DNA of 64,000 nt. Origin: Paralvinella palmiformis. Taxonomy: Eukaryota; Annelida; Polychaeta; Terebellida; Alvinellidae. The stretch lies in assembly GCA_025642065.1 (NCBI GenBank), contig JAODUP010000563.1:432547-496546 (forward strand), read 5' to 3'. Shown here piece by piece: positions 63,532 through 64,000 of the stretch (positions within the stretch are counted from its first letter, which is position 1; each line of letters begins with the position of its first letter). The notes beneath the pieces were generated by a model. It was not told where the DNA came from. It saw only the letters and a list, made by a program, of their open reading frames with translations, and did not search any database. Position numbers and translations under genes: made by a program.

Positions 63532-63600
63532 ATGGATTTCCAAAATCTGCTACCTCTAACATTAGACGTAAAGAATTTGGAATCATTACTGATCGATCAG
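63532..63600 (+). CDS. Candidate first coding exon of an unidentified gene
   Basis: ATG in a good Kozak context (CATCATGG) opens 23 codons (MDFQNLLPLTLDVKNLESLL, IDQ) and runs exactly into a strong donor CAG|GTAAGC, phase 0. A TATA-like box lies upstream, with two very short ORFs in between (63427 and 63441). The peptide has no family I recognise and no second exon was confirmed within the remaining 400 bp, so this stays a hypothesis. Confidence 0.4.
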
Positions 63601-63640
63601 GTAAGCTGCATTATCCAAACAATTTCATTTTAAACTGCGG

Positions 63641-63782
63641 TATTTTCCATATCCAGTTAATATTAACTACGTACGGCATTTGATACATCATAAACGAACA
63701 GGTTTTGTATTTTCCATATCCAGTTAATATTAACTACGTACGGCATTTGATACATCATAAACGAACAGGTTTTGTATTTTCC
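63641..63782 (+). repeat. Perfect 67-bp tandem duplication
   Basis: TATTTTCCATATCCAGTTAA... at 63641 and 63708, identical over all 67 bp, followed by the first 8 bases of a third unit. Confidence 0.95.
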
Positions 63783-63837
63783 AACCCAAAATTAACATCC
63801 AAAACATCAAAAAACAGCTTACAGTGAAAAAACCAAA

Positions 63838-64000
63838 AAAAAGGGTTGGATAAACCCAAACGTGGAAAAACCCCTCCAATCAGCTTCCAACACCAGAATC
63901 TGATCTTCAGAAATCGTACGTTCAGCAAGATAGAGAACAGCTTTGTACTTCAGAACGCCAGTGTCACACGTCTTACCATGAACATCGACAACATCATCCT
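63838..64000. other. Open frames on both strands at the window edge
   Basis: The last ~160 bp are open on the - strand (…KYKAVLYLAERTISEDQILV…) and in one + frame (…RNRTFSKIENSFVLQNASVT…), with higher GC than the flanks. It may be part of an exon or a coding repeat that continues beyond the window; strand and identity cannot be decided here. Confidence 0.35.

Noticed and set aside
1..64000. CRISPR array, phage, operon or other prokaryotic system
   Set aside because: No regularly spaced repeats with unique spacers and no long uninterrupted ORFs other than IRS exon 11; spliced genes, SINEs and LINEs show this is animal nuclear DNA.

Overview
This window reads as animal nuclear DNA: AT-rich, intron-rich, full of microsatellites, with degraded DNA transposons, tRNA-derived SINEs and LINE remnants. 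The mix (pogo/Tigger-like, hAT and MULE-like elements, SINEs with ATC-rich tails) and an IRS gene with many exons suggest a lophotrochozoan, probably a mollusc. The sequence alone does not fix the species. Two complete protein-coding genes can be rebuilt exon by exon. They lie tail to tail. On the + strand, positions about 2.6-27.0 kb hold an insulin receptor substrate (IRS) gene: 11 coding exons, 1396 predicted residues, an N-terminal PH domain, a PTB domain, and a long Ser-rich tail with 12 YXXM motifs, one YVNV motif and two C-terminal SHP2-type tyrosine motifs. On the - strand, positions about 51.1-27.1 kb hold DDX54 (yeast Dbp10), a nucleolar DEAD-box RNA helicase: 20 coding exons, 874 predicted residues, all helicase motifs intact. 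All exon joins keep frame and use GT-AG borders. The two poly(A) signals, on opposite strands, are about 90 bp apart. Layout: 1-2.5 kb, intergenic, with a foldback element and a SINE. 2.5-3.0 kb, IRS promoter and 5' leader with two short uORFs. 3.0-24.4 kb, IRS coding exons, with hAT-type elements in introns 1 and 10, a pogo-type element in intron 4 and SINEs in introns 3, 4, 5 and 8. 24.4-27.0 kb, a long single-exon 3' UTR. 27.1-51.1 kb, DDX54, with two more pogo-type copies in introns; one of these carries a nested SINE with an 11-bp target duplication. 51.2-64 kb, intergenic and repeat-rich: hAT remnants, a MULE-like transposase fragment, a CR1/L2-type LINE in two convergent pieces, a GC-rich block of degenerate short repeats with a perfect hairpin, several short tandem duplications, an LTR-like or promoter-like stretch, and a possible first exon of another gene near 63.5 kb. 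Functionally, IRS is the adaptor linking the insulin/IGF receptor to PI3K and GRB2/SHP2, while DDX54 acts in large ribosomal subunit maturation. Both relate to growth, but nothing here shows they are co-regulated beyond sharing a 3' boundary. No bacterial system, CRISPR array or operon is present. The most unusual things seen are the frame-neutral YXXM exons of IRS, the near-touching convergent gene ends, the undefined GC-rich repeat block near 60 kb and the internally deleted pogo-type family that keeps the transposase C-terminus.
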